From: Flavobacteriales bacterium
GTDB lineage: Bacteria > Bacteroidota > Bacteroidia > Flavobacteriales_D > Crocinitomicaceae
Reading direction: 5' to 3'
Assembly (NCBI GenBank): GCA_947462255.1
Contig: CANHOA010000022.1
Span: 1 to 53,792 of the forward strand
Length of the DNA: 53,792 nucleotides
Shown: one piece after another, positions 42,574 through 50,690 of the stretch
Layout of the letters: every line of letters starts with the position of its first letter
Position numbering within the stretch: the stretch's first letter is position 1
Program-made: the position numbers and the translations under genes
The notes under the pieces: model-generated
Told to the model about the DNA's origin: nothing
What the model saw: the letters and a program-made list of their open reading frames with translations, nothing else
Databases searched by the model: none

Positions 42574-43026
42574 ATGAAGAAAAATAGTTTATTGGTTTTT
42601 TTATTAATTTCTTTTTCGTCATTCTCACAACATCAATATTTTCTTGATTACAGGAAACTTGCAGACAGCTTATCGTCTGTTTATCAAATTCCAGCTTGTG
42701 TAATTTTAAGTGTCGCTTACATCGAGTCTGGCGGAGGAACAAGTAAAATCGCCAATAAATTACATAATCATTTTGGTATCAAAGGTAAAAATGACATCGC
42801 TATTTCGGGTTACAAGAGTTCGTATCGCTACTTCCCTACTATTGAAGACTCTTATATTGGCTTTTGTGATTTAGTCGCTTCGAAAAAATACTATGAAACT
42901 ATGAAAGGTTCAGTAGACAATGAGAAATGGCTCAAAACTATTGCATCTCATGGCTATGCGGCAGATGCGAATTCATGGAGCGCTACTGTAAATAAACTTT
43001 TAATGAAAAATTGCACATCAAATTAG
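42574..43026 (+). CDS. Glucosaminidase-domain protein (FlgJ/LytG-like)
   Basis: This exported peptidoglycan hydrolase has 150 aa. It has a signal peptide (FSSFSQ, residue 19) and one glucosaminidase domain: IPACVILSVAYIESGGGTSK with the catalytic Glu51, NHFGIKGK, SYRYFPTIEDSYIGFCDLVA and WLKTIASHGYAAD. Unlike larger relatives there is no LysM or SH3 cell-wall domain. It stands alone; repeat copy B follows 50 bases after the stop. Confidence 0.9.
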   Translation: MKKNSLLVFLLISFSSFSQHQYFLDYRKLADSLSSVYQIPACVILSVAYIESGGGTSKIANKLHNHFGIKGKNDIAISGYKSSYRYFPTIEDSYIGFCDLVASKKYYETMKGSVDNEKWLKTIASHGYAADANSWSATVNKLLMKNCTSN

Positions 43027-43053
43027 CCTTACTATTTACCTGATTTGAATTAT

Positions 43054-43061
43054 TAGTTTTG
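43054..43061 (+). promoter_or_regulatory. -7 box TAGTTTTG before repeat copy B
   Basis: A perfect TAnnTTTG ends 14 bases before repeat copy B, comparable with the box before copy A. Two such boxes beside two copies suggest the element may be transcribed. Confidence 0.4.
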
Positions 43062-43075
43062 ATTTTACTATTATT

Positions 43076-43235
43076 GACTGGTCTTAATTATATTGCAAGA
43101 CTATTACATAACCCCAGCGGGGTTAACTATTTTTAACACTGGATGTAATCCAGCGAAAAAATATGAAATAGTTCCCTTTTTGGCATGTATTTTTAGTTAA
43201 AATCATGACAAAATGATTTTATGGTAAGAAAGCAA
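43076..43235 (+). repeat. Structured intergenic repeat, copy B
   Basis: Second copy of the element at 38872-39034. Hairpin 1 is AACCCC-agc-GGGGTT, hairpin 2 CTGGAT-gta-ATCCAG (43139-43153), hairpin 3 AAAATCAT-gacaaa-ATGATTTT (43199-43220), perfect here where copy A has a mismatch. The identical 51-nt block is at 43163-43213. The remainder of the gap to 43382 holds only the -7 box of the TPR gene. Confidence 0.85.
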
Positions 43236-43356
43236 TCAGTGCAATACTTTTATTTTGTATCAAAGATAAGATAGAAATTATTCAGAAATTTGATTTTATT
43301 TAGTAGTCATTACTTGATTAATCGCTATGTTTGATATGAATTTTCAAAAAAAAAAC

Positions 43357-43364
43357 TATTTTTG
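43357..43364 (+). promoter_or_regulatory. -7 box TATTTTTG for the TPR-ribH-glmM run
   Basis: A perfect TAnnTTTG lies 17 bases before the ATG at 43382. A TTG at 43331-43333, 23 bases upstream, could be its -33 element. Confidence 0.6.
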
Positions 43365-43381
43365 CACTCTAAATTAACCTC

Positions 43382-44023
43382 ATGTTAGAAAATTTTACTC
43401 CAGATAGCATTAAACAAAAAATTAATTCAAGTAAAAAATCCAAACTTATAACCTACATTGTTGGAGGTTCTATTTTAGCAGTTTTGCTTTTTTTTACTTA
43501 CCGTCAATTTATCTGGCAGCCAGGAAATGAGAAATCAAAAGACGGTTATTGGATTGCGCAAAACTACATAGCAAAAGACTCTACCGATAAAGCAATTGCT
43601 GTTCTTATTCCATTTGTTAAGAAAAATGACGGGAAAATAGGTGGGGAAATGGGGCAATACCTTTTAGCTACTCAATACATGAAAAAGGGTGAATTTAAAA
43701 AAGCATTAACTAATTTAGAAGGTGTTTCCATTAATGATACTTATATCTCTGTTTTATCTATTGGACTTCAAGGAGATTGCTATTCAGAGTTAAAGAAATA
43801 TGAAGAAGCTTTAGAGTTATACATGGAAGCAGCCGACGCTGATGACAATGAATTTACCTCCCCAATGTATTTATTTAAAGCCGGTGGATGCGCAGATCAA
43901 CTAGATAAATTTGATAAATCTTTAGAAATATATACCAGAATTAAAGATGATTACCCAACATTTGCTAATAGTAAAACAATCGATAAATACATTGCTCGAG
44001 CATCGAGTTACAAGGCAAAATAA
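43382..44023 (+). CDS. TPR-repeat membrane-anchored protein
   Basis: The 213-aa protein has an N-terminal membrane anchor (LITYIVGGSILAVLLFFTYR, residues 21-40) and then tetratricopeptide repeats (GQYLLATQYMKKGEFKKALT, GDCYSELKKYEEALELYMEA, KAGGCADQLDKFDKSLEIYT). It resembles the YfgM/TPR_21 type, which associates with Sec-translocon chaperones, but that is only architectural. Its TAA overlaps the ribH ATG by one base, an arrangement I recall as common in Bacteroidota. Confidence 0.88.
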   Translation: MLENFTPDSIKQKINSSKKSKLITYIVGGSILAVLLFFTYRQFIWQPGNEKSKDGYWIAQNYIAKDSTDKAIAVLIPFVKKNDGKIGGEMGQYLLATQYMKKGEFKKALTNLEGVSINDTYISVLSIGLQGDCYSELKKYEEALELYMEAADADDNEFTSPMYLFKAGGCADQLDKFDKSLEIYTRIKDDYPTFANSKTIDKYIARASSYKAK

Positions 44024-44511
44024 TGGCCACGAAAGGAACTAATTTATCTTCATATAACAAGGACTTTGTTCCTAATGGTGCCGGTTTTAAGATCGGCATT
44101 GTTGTTTCTACTTGGAACGAAAAGATTACCTCGAACTTATTCTTAGGAGCACATCAGACTCTGCTTGACAATGGGGTAAATGAACACGATATCACAATTG
44201 AATATGTGCCAGGTGCTTTTGAATTGCCACTTGCTTGTCAACTGATGTTGGAAACAAATAAATTTGATGGCGTCATTGCTATTGGTGTTGTAATTCAAGG
44301 CGAAACAAAGCATTTTGATTTTGTATGCGCCGGAACTACCCATGGATTAATGGATGTTATGCTAAAACACAGTAAACCAATTGCTTTTTGCGTACTTACG
44401 GATGAAAATGTACAGCAATCAATTGATCGATCTGGAGGCATTCATGGCAATAAAGGAATTGAATGCGCTGTTGCCTGCTTACATATGGTAGGTTTGAAAA
44501 AGAAATACTAA
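44023..44511 (+). CDS. ribH: 6,7-dimethyl-8-ribityllumazine synthase
   Basis: This enzyme makes the lumazine precursor of riboflavin. The 162-aa protein has FKIGIVVSTWNEKIT, DITIEYVPGAFELPLACQLM, GVIAIGVVIQGETKHFDFV and IAFCVLTDENVQQSIDRSGG with the active-site His and phosphate-binding residues. Family members form 5-mers or 60-mers. It is coupled to the TPR gene and 10 bases before glmM. No FMN riboswitch is visible upstream. Confidence 0.97.
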   Translation: MATKGTNLSSYNKDFVPNGAGFKIGIVVSTWNEKITSNLFLGAHQTLLDNGVNEHDITIEYVPGAFELPLACQLMLETNKFDGVIAIGVVIQGETKHFDFVCAGTTHGLMDVMLKHSKPIAFCVLTDENVQQSIDRSGGIHGNKGIECAVACLHMVGLKKKY

Positions 44512-44521
44512 GTTTTGACCG

Positions 44522-45910
44522 ATGACACTGATAAAATCGATTTCTGGAATTAGAGGTACTATTGGAGGAAAAGTAAATGATGGCCTCACTCCTATTGATG
44601 CTGTTAAATTTGCTGCCGCTTATGGCACGTGGATTATCCAACAATCAAGTAGTAAAAAAGTAAAAGTTGTCATCGGGCGAGATGCACGTATTTCAGGACC
44701 TATGATTTCGGATTTAGTAGTTTCTACGCTAATCGGTCTTGGTATCGATGTCATTAATCTTGGATTATCAACAACACCAACAGTTGAAATTGCTGTTCCA
44801 CTCGAAAATGCGAACGGCGGGATAATTCTTACGGCTAGTCATAATCCAAAGCAATGGAACGCCTTAAAATTATTAAATAATAAAGGAGAATTTATCTCAG
44901 GTAAAGATGGAGAAGAAGTGCTTCATATAGCTGAAAATGAGTTATTTGATTTTTGTGATGTTGATAATATCGGTACCGTTATCCATGATAACTCTTACCT
45001 ACAGAAACACATTGATGCCATTTTAGCATTAGCTCTTGTAAACATTCCAGCTATTAAGGAAGCAAATTTCAAAATTGTGGTCGATGCCGTTAATTCGAGC
45101 GGTGGTATATTTGTCCCAGCTTTGCTTAAGGCCTTAGGCGTTGAACAAGTTATAGAATTATATTGCGATCCTACGGGTGAATTCCCACATAATCCTGAAC
45201 CGCTTCCTGCCCATCTCCTTGATCTTTCTAATAAGATTGTAGAAACAAAAGCTGATTTTGGTTTAACAGTTGATCCTGATGTTGATCGTCTTGCTTTTGT
45301 ATGTGAGGACGGTTCGATGTTCGGGGAGGAATACACACTGGTTGCTGTAGCTGATTATGTAGTATCGAAAACGCCAGGTGCCACAGTGTCAAATTTATCA
45401 TCTACTCGCGCCCTTCGCGATATTACCGAAGCAAAAGGCCAGCTCTATGCTGCAGCTGCTGTTGGTGAGGTAAATGTGGTTGCTAAAATGAAGGAAATAA
45501 AGGCCGTAATTGGCGGTGAAGGAAATGGAGGAGTAATCTATCCTGATCTTCACTATGGAAGAGATTCATTGGTTGGAATTGCCTTATTTCTATCGCATTT
45601 GGCAGAAGATAAAAAACCCTTAACTGATTTTAGGAATCAATTTCCAGCGTATTCTATTTCAAAGAATAAAATTGATTTATCCCCAACTACTGATGTGGAT
45701 GCCATTCTACTTGCAATGGCTAATAAATATGCGCACGAAGAAGTAGATACAACAGATGGTGTGAAAATTTATATCGGGAAAGAATGGGTGCATCTTCGTA
45801 AAAGTAATACTGAACCTATTATTCGTATCTATGCTGAAAGCAAGGATTCATCACTTGCTGATCAACTGGCACTTCGTATTGTTTCTGAAATTCAGGCACT
45901 TACACATTAA
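44522..45910 (+). CDS. glmM: Phosphoglucosamine mutase
   Basis: GlmM converts glucosamine-6-phosphate to glucosamine-1-phosphate for peptidoglycan and LPS precursors. The 462-aa alpha-D-phosphohexomutase has the phosphoserine loop TASHNPKQWNALK (Ser106), metal loop DPDVDRLAF, sugar loop GGEGNGGVI and phosphate loop RKSNTEPIIRIYAES. Bacteroidota members can also act as phosphomannomutase or phosphoglucomutase. It is probably co-transcribed with ribH. Confidence 0.93.
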   Translation: MTLIKSISGIRGTIGGKVNDGLTPIDAVKFAAAYGTWIIQQSSSKKVKVVIGRDARISGPMISDLVVSTLIGLGIDVINLGLSTTPTVEIAVPLENANGGIILTASHNPKQWNALKLLNNKGEFISGKDGEEVLHIAENELFDFCDVDNIGTVIHDNSYLQKHIDAILALALVNIPAIKEANFKIVVDAVNSSGGIFVPALLKALGVEQVIELYCDPTGEFPHNPEPLPAHLLDLSNKIVETKADFGLTVDPDVDRLAFVCEDGSMFGEEYTLVAVADYVVSKTPGATVSNLSSTRALRDITEAKGQLYAAAAVGEVNVVAKMKEIKAVIGGEGNGGVIYPDLHYGRDSLVGIALFLSHLAEDKKPLTDFRNQFPAYSISKNKIDLSPTTDVDAILLAMANKYAHEEVDTTDGVKIYIGKEWVHLRKSNTEPIIRIYAESKDSSLADQLALRIVSEIQALTH

Positions 45911-45968
45911 TTTCAAATTCTTTTGAACGTTTCTAGGATGAGCATGTAAGTGCATAAAAACTAATCCT

Positions 45969-47648
45969 ATGAAAAAGATCCTTATTGCTTTTTGTCTAGT
46001 GTTATCTAGCAATTGCTTACATGCAACAGAAAAAGAAATCATCAAGTCTACACTGACTGATGTAACAGTATATGCGCAAGGCGCACAACTGCATCACAAA
46101 GCAAATTATTCGGTTAAAATTGGCGTTACCGAGATAATTATTGAAGGAATCAGTTCTTTAATTGACCCTAAAAGTATTCAGGTAAAAGGAATTGGCGACT
46201 TAGTAATTTTAGATACACGGTATTCTCTGTTTTATCCCCAGCCAAATTACACCAATAATGGTCTTGACCTGAAAACAAAGCGAGACATTCAATTATTAGA
46301 AGATTCCTTGCGACTATTAGGATATGACCTTCAAGATATTCAAGACGAAATGAATGTCTTAGTTGCTTCGAAACAGATTATCTCATCGAATGGAATGGTA
46401 AGGAGTATCGGTAAAGTAAATGACTCCATCAACTTGCTGAAACAGACGGTAGAATATTATGCGACAAAGATGACTGAATTAAATAAAAAACTATTGGCGC
46501 TTGAAAAAAGGAAGCAAGAGAAAATGACAAAAAAAACAGCCATGGATACTCGACTTAATGACTTAAGGAACTACCTAAACAACAATGGAATTATTGACAA
46601 TAATATTGTTCCGATACCAAGGATTACCATTACCGTATCCGCAAAAGCAGCAGTTACTGGCAAGCTAAACTTTTCATACGTAGTTTCAAATGCCGGATGG
46701 ACTCCCCTTTATGATTTAAGAAGCGATTCCAATACGGGGAAGATTAACTTAACCTATAAAGCTCAGGTATATCAAACAACTGGACTCGATTGGGAAAATG
46801 TTGGCCTAACCATTTCAACGAATAATCCAAATGTAAATAAAACCAAACCAACTTTAAATCCTTGGTATATTGATTATAATCTTTATAAATTAGAAAGCAA
46901 AAGAAAGGATAAAATGAATCAATTACAAGAAGTGCAAGTTACATCTCAAGCGCTTTTCAATAGAGGATATGCTTACGGTGAGGAACAGGATGATGATAAA
47001 AATATCATGGGAGCAGATGAATTCACAACTGTTGTTCACCGATTAATTTCTGCGGAATTTAAAATCGACCTGCCCTACTCCATCAAATCGAATAGCGACA
47101 GTCATATTGTCCTTATAAAAACGGCTGAGTTGGATACTAAATTTAAATATTACGCTGTTCCAAAACTTGATGCATCCGTTTACCTCGTTGCTCAAATGAC
47201 AAAGTTGGAAAATCTTCAACTCGTTCCTGGACAGGCAAATATTTTCTTTGACGGTTCATATATTGGAGAAACCTATATTGATCCGACAAACATGGATGAT
47301 ACCTTGAATTTATCTCTTGGAAAAGACCCTAGCATCATTGTAAAACGAACGCTTCTGAAAAAAGAATTAAAAGATAAAATCATAGGTGATAAAAGAGAAA
47401 GGACCTTCGCCTACTCTATTGAAATAAGTAATCAGAAATCGAGTGCAATCGACATTGTGGTGCAAGATCAATTGCCTATTACTCAAAATGGAGAAATCAC
47501 CATTGAATCAGAAAATTTTGCCAAAGGCAGATTTGACGATCGAACTGGATTACTCGAATGGTCATTTACGTTAAAACCAAAAGAAAAGAAAGTAATTGAT
47601 TATGATTTCAAAGTAAAACATCCAAAGGATAAAAATTTAGAAATCTAA
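45969..47648 (+). CDS. DUF4139/DUF4140 (MuiA-like) exported protein
   Basis: The 559-aa protein has a signal peptide (ending LHAT, residue 20), a DUF4140-like N-terminal domain (TLTDVTVYAQGAQLHHKANY), a coiled coil (about residues 100-200, rich in Lys/Gln/Glu) and a DUF4139 C-terminal half (YVVSNAGWTPLYDLRSDSNT, AQVYQTTGLDWENVGLTIST). Relatives include the mucoidy-inhibitor MuiA; the biochemical role is unknown. Unlike a carboxypeptidase-regulated variant there is a low-complexity insert near EVQVTSQALFNRGYAY. An efficient terminator follows. Confidence 0.9.
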   Translation: MKKILIAFCLVLSSNCLHATEKEIIKSTLTDVTVYAQGAQLHHKANYSVKIGVTEIIIEGISSLIDPKSIQVKGIGDLVILDTRYSLFYPQPNYTNNGLDLKTKRDIQLLEDSLRLLGYDLQDIQDEMNVLVASKQIISSNGMVRSIGKVNDSINLLKQTVEYYATKMTELNKKLLALEKRKQEKMTKKTAMDTRLNDLRNYLNNNGIIDNNIVPIPRITITVSAKAAVTGKLNFSYVVSNAGWTPLYDLRSDSNTGKINLTYKAQVYQTTGLDWENVGLTISTNNPNVNKTKPTLNPWYIDYNLYKLESKRKDKMNQLQEVQVTSQALFNRGYAYGEEQDDDKNIMGADEFTTVVHRLISAEFKIDLPYSIKSNSDSHIVLIKTAELDTKFKYYAVPKLDASVYLVAQMTKLENLQLVPGQANIFFDGSYIGETYIDPTNMDDTLNLSLGKDPSIIVKRTLLKKELKDKIIGDKRERTFAYSIEISNQKSSAIDIVVQDQLPITQNGEITIESENFAKGRFDDRTGLLEWSFTLKPKEKKVIDYDFKVKHPKDKNLEI

Positions 47649-47669
47649 AAAATAATTCAATTGACTAAG

Positions 47670-47706
47670 AAAAGGCTATCAATTCATTTGGTAGCCTTTT
47701 CTTTTT
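47670..47706 (+). terminator. Intrinsic terminator after the DUF4139 gene
   Basis: AAAAGGCTATC and GGTAGCCTTTT form an 11-bp stem (one wobble pair) around a nine-base loop, followed by CTTTTTT. It separates this gene from ispH, whose -7 box begins at 47707. Confidence 0.8.
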
Positions 47707-47714
47707 TATCTTTG
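47707..47714 (+). promoter_or_regulatory. -7 box TATCTTTG for ispH
   Basis: A perfect TAnnTTTG follows the terminator of the previous gene. A TTG at 47688-47690, in the terminator loop, lies 16 bases upstream as a possible -33. Confidence 0.6.
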
Positions 47715-47758
47715 CTCGAGCGTGAACATTGTTACGCTTAATTGGTTAAGGCCTTAGT

Positions 47759-48976
47759 ATGAAAAAATTTGATGTACCTTCTTTTTATCGTTCGCCTATC
47801 ATTAGTCGCGTAAAAGCTAAGCGTAAAATACAAGATCCGAGGAAACAAGATTTTTCGCCATCCGTTCTTCATTTTAACAAGGTTTCATTTCATTTGGCGC
47901 GTCATTTTGGATTTTGCTACGGTGTAGAAAATGCCATTGAAATTGCTTATAAAGCCGTAAAAGAGAATCCCGAGAAACGAATTTACTTGCTTAGCCAGAT
48001 GATCCACAATCCTGCTGTTAATGATGATTTAACGAAACTCGGCATTGCTTTTTTACAAGATACGGATGGGAATCAATTAATAAGCTTTGAGTCCTTGAAG
48101 CCCGAAGACATCGTTATTATTCCTGCCTTCGGAACAACCCTTGAAATAGTAAAGAAACTTAATGACCTTAGTATTAATATTCAACAATATAATACAACTT
48201 GTCCATTTGTAGAGAAAGTATGGAATCGCTCTGGTAAATTAGGCGATCTAGGTCATACAGTAATCATACATGGAAAAGCAAGTCATGAAGAAACGAGGGC
48301 CACTTTTTCACAAAGCGCCAATAAAGCTCCAACCTTGATTATTAAAGACATGGAGGAAGCAGTTTATTTAGGAAAAATAATATCTGGAGACATAGAACAA
48401 GCCAACTTCTATTCTTTTTTTGAAGGAAAATACACATCCGATTTTAATCCTGAGCTAGATTTAAGGAGAATTGGTGTGGTTAACCAAACCACCATGCTTG
48501 CCTCCGAAACAGAGTCAATTACTGCCTATCTTCGTTCAGTAATGATTGAAAAATTTGGCGAGAAAAATATTAAAAATCACATGGCAGATACGAGAGATAC
48601 GCTTTGTTATGCAACCAATGACAATCAAACCTCTACACTTGCATTAATGGATCATGAATATGATTTAGCCATTGTAATTGGAGGCTACAATAGCTCGAAT
48701 ACAACTCATCTGGTAGAAATATTGGAATCAAAATTCCCTACCTATTTTATCAAAGATGAAAGCGAAATCATTTCAAAAAATGAAATCCATAGTTTTAATA
48801 TCCATCAAAAATTTGTGGAACAGCGCCCCTCATTTTTGCCCGGTTTACCGCATATAAACATTGCCATTACCTCTGGGGCTTCTTGCCCTGACTCCATTAT
48901 GGATGAAGTAATTCAGCGAATTTTAACGCTGTGTGAAGAAGATAAATCAATTGAAGAAGTACTTTTAGCATTATAA
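47759..48976 (+). CDS. ispH: 4-hydroxy-3-methylbut-2-enyl diphosphate reductase
   Basis: IspH is the iron-sulfur enzyme that ends the MEP pathway, forming IPP and DMAPP. The 405-aa protein has the cluster cysteines in ARHFGFCYGVENAI (Cys53), NTTCPFVEKVWN and ITSGASCPDSIMDEV, with IIHGKASHEETRAT between. It is longer than E. coli IspH (about 316 aa): an extra 40 N-terminal residues plus internal insertions, typical of the Bacteroidota branch. It is followed one base after the stop by the adenosyltransferase gene. Confidence 0.96.
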   Translation: MKKFDVPSFYRSPIISRVKAKRKIQDPRKQDFSPSVLHFNKVSFHLARHFGFCYGVENAIEIAYKAVKENPEKRIYLLSQMIHNPAVNDDLTKLGIAFLQDTDGNQLISFESLKPEDIVIIPAFGTTLEIVKKLNDLSINIQQYNTTCPFVEKVWNRSGKLGDLGHTVIIHGKASHEETRATFSQSANKAPTLIIKDMEEAVYLGKIISGDIEQANFYSFFEGKYTSDFNPELDLRRIGVVNQTTMLASETESITAYLRSVMIEKFGEKNIKNHMADTRDTLCYATNDNQTSTLALMDHEYDLAIVIGGYNSSNTTHLVEILESKFPTYFIKDESEIISKNEIHSFNIHQKFVEQRPSFLPGLPHINIAITSGASCPDSIMDEVIQRILTLCEEDKSIEEVLLAL

Positions 48977-48977
48977 C

Positions 48978-49526
48978 ATGAAAATATATACCAAGAAAGG
49001 TGATGGAGGACAAACAGGACTCATAGGAGGCACAAAAGTGCTTAAAAGTCATTTGCGCATTGAAGCCTATGGCACCTTAGATGAATTGAACGCGCAAATT
49101 GGATTATTGAGAGATCAATCCATTAATGAAGTTTACATTGAACAATTATTAATCATTCAAGATCGATTGTTTACGATGGGGTCTTGCCTCGCCGCTGACC
49201 CAGAACATTCAACGATGAAACTACCTGAAATTAATGCACAAGATATCGTAGTGTTAGAAGATTGGATGGATCAAATGGAAGAAGTGTTGCCGGAAATGAA
49301 GCATTTTATTCTTCCCGGTGGTCACCCCATTGTTTCTATTTGTCACATTGCGCGTTGTGTGTGTAGAAGGGCTGAGCGAAATGTGGTTACTTTAGAGCAA
49401 AACTCAGTAGTAGACCCTCTGATTTTGGCATATATGAATCGCTTAAGTGATTACTTATTTGTCTTGGGTAGAAAACTGGGTCAAGACATTGGAATTGTTG
49501 AAGTTAAATGGATTCCAAAGCATTAA
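48978..49526 (+). CDS. PduO-type corrinoid adenosyltransferase
   Basis: ATP:cob(I)alamin adenosyltransferase makes adenosylcobalamin, for example for methylmalonyl-CoA mutase. The 182-aa protein has the ATP-binding start MKIYTKKGDGGQTGLIGG, the helix AYGTLDELNAQIGLLRD, FILPGGHPIVSICHIARCVC, RRAERNV and LNRLSDYLF (here MNRLSDYLFVLGR). It starts one base after ispH and so is co-transcribed with it. No de novo cobalamin genes are near, which suits salvage of imported corrinoid. Confidence 0.95.
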   Translation: MKIYTKKGDGGQTGLIGGTKVLKSHLRIEAYGTLDELNAQIGLLRDQSINEVYIEQLLIIQDRLFTMGSCLAADPEHSTMKLPEINAQDIVVLEDWMDQMEEVLPEMKHFILPGGHPIVSICHIARCVCRRAERNVVTLEQNSVVDPLILAYMNRLSDYLFVLGRKLGQDIGIVEVKWIPKH

Positions 49527-49593
49527 CAATAGCTTAAAATAAAAATAAATAAAAAGTTTATTTTTGATTAATTGCATAATAAAAAATAAAGGT

Positions 49594-49601
49594 TACTTTT
49601 G
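49594..49601 (+). promoter_or_regulatory. -7 box TACTTTTG for the DUF2795 gene
   Basis: A perfect TAnnTTTG with a TTG 18 bases upstream (49573-49575), the full Bacteroidota promoter layout. Its own TTG is the false in-frame start at 49599. Confidence 0.65.
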
Positions 49602-49631
49602 CCGAAACATACAATTTTAATATCTGACATT

Positions 49632-49853
49632 ATGTACTGGACACTTGAATTAGCCTCATATTTAGAAGATGCGCCATGGCCTGCATCAAAAGATGAATTA
49701 ATTGATTTCGCGATACGTAATGGTTCGCCACTTGAAGTGGTAGAAAATCTTCAAGATTTAGAAGATGAGGGGGATATTTATGAAAACATTGAAGAGATTT
49801 GGCCAGACTACCCATCTCGAGAAGATTTCTTGTTTAACGAGGATGAATATTAA
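49632..49853 (+). CDS. DUF2795 domain protein
   Basis: The 73-aa acidic protein matches the small DUF2795 family: MYWTLELASYLEDAPWPASK, ELIDFAIRNGSPLEVVENLQ and a Glu/Asp-rich C-terminus (EEIWPDYPSREDFLFNEDEY). Function is unknown. I chose the ATG at 49632, which gives the typical MYWTLELA start; the TTG at 49599 belongs to the -7 box. It is monocistronic with its own terminator. Confidence 0.88.
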   Translation: MYWTLELASYLEDAPWPASKDELIDFAIRNGSPLEVVENLQDLEDEGDIYENIEEIWPDYPSREDFLFNEDEY

Positions 49854-49876
49854 GAAGTAAGAAGCATATTGATAGA

Positions 49877-49903
49877 AAAGTGGGCAATGCTCACTTTTTT
49901 TTT
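49877..49903 (+). terminator. Intrinsic terminator after the DUF2795 gene
   Basis: AAAGTGGGC, AAT loop, GCTCACTTT (one wobble pair), running into nine Ts. Confidence 0.85.
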
Positions 49904-49945
49904 GCCTAGAAATTAAATAGTTAATTGAATACGTGTAACATTACG

Positions 49946-49953
49946 TACCTTTG
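49946..49953 (+). promoter_or_regulatory. -7 box TACCTTTG for tmRNA
   Basis: A perfect TAnnTTTG with TTG at 49925-49927 (18-base spacer), the best promoter match in the window. The mature tmRNA 5' end lies 15 bases after it. Confidence 0.75.
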
Positions 49954-49967
49954 TGACTTAGTTCTTT

Positions 49968-50367
49968 GGGGTCGACATTGGATTTGACAGCGATAGCGGT
50001 AGTCAAGTGTCAGCATGCAGAGGGTTGCAAAGAACCTCTTAAATATCTTTTTGCGAACAATAGTTGACAATACGTCATACGCACTTGCTGCTTAATTAAC
50101 TGATAGTTAGTTGGCTTTATCCGATCGAAGTTTAGTAGGTTGGACGAGTACTTCCGGTAGATTTCTGCCTGTTAGATTTACCAATCGGAAGTTCATCCCA
50201 TCAGGCTAGCATTCGCGATGTTTCTAAGCGCTTGCGAAACTCTAGAAGCTAAGTTGTGAGTTTGGGTGTTCTTGTCCGTCTCACAATCGAAAATCAATCA
50301 AGAAATAAGCATGTAGAAAGCTGGAATATTCGTCGTTTGGACGAGGGTTCGAACCCCTCCGACTCCA
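49968..50367 (+). ncRNA. ssrA: Transfer-messenger RNA (tmRNA)
   Basis: tmRNA rescues stalled ribosomes with SmpB. The 400-nt gene has the tRNA-like ends GGGGTCG and CGACTCC (50360-50366), the GGTTCGAACCCC T arm and discriminator A; CCA is not encoded. The tag ORF probably resumes at GAC (50066), with A at -4 in TAGTT, and reads DNTSYALAA before TAA (50093-50095), close to the GENNYALAA type of other Bacteroidota. Pseudoknot-like pairings flank it. The shared terminator module follows at 50374. Confidence 0.97.
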
Positions 50368-50373
50368 CGATTT

Positions 50374-50424
50374 AAATCCTCAACGAAAGTTGGGGATTTT
50401 TTATTTATAACGTTTTGGGTGAGA
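50374..50424 (+). terminator. Terminator module of tmRNA
   Basis: The hairpin ATCCTCAAC, GAAA, GTTGGGGAT plus T6 (50376-50402) is identical to the tRNA-Val terminator. Similarity continues through TTTGGGTGAGAAG to about 50424, well beyond what termination needs. Confidence 0.85.
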
Positions 50425-50487
50425 AGTCTCGTTAGACTATTCGGAGTTTATCTCAATTAAAATACGCTCTATCTTGAAAATTTGAAT

Positions 50488-50673
50488 TTACTTAGCTTTT
50501 ATTTTAACGATTTTATTATTTCGCAAAACTACCAATTCACTATTTTTTGATTTTTTGAATTCTAAAAGTTTTTCATATACTTTTTCAAGTCCTTTTAGAA
50601 TATCATTTTTTTCCTTAATTTGAATTTCACTGGAAATGGTGATTTGATCTACAAAAGGATTATAGATTAAAGT
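50488..50673 (-). pseudogene. Fragment with a copied T9SS sorting-signal segment
   Basis: An open frame without start codon (61 codons, TAA at 50488-50490) begins LIYNPFVDQITISSEIQ. Its first part copies the sorting tail of the gene at 51727: 42 nt (50621-50662 and 51890-51931) with one mismatch. After EIQ it changes to an unrelated Lys/Glu-rich helix (KGLEKVYEKLLEFKKSKNSE) and LVVLRNNKIVKIKAK. It looks like a recombination scar joining a duplicated sorting signal to the end of another gene. The rest of the 50430-50690 gap shows nothing else. Confidence 0.55.
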
Positions 50674-50690
50674 CTATTAAAACTTAAAAA

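Noticed and set aside
44023..44511. FMN riboswitch before ribH
   Set aside because: The gene overlaps the preceding TPR gene and there is no conserved RFN-type structure upstream of the run.
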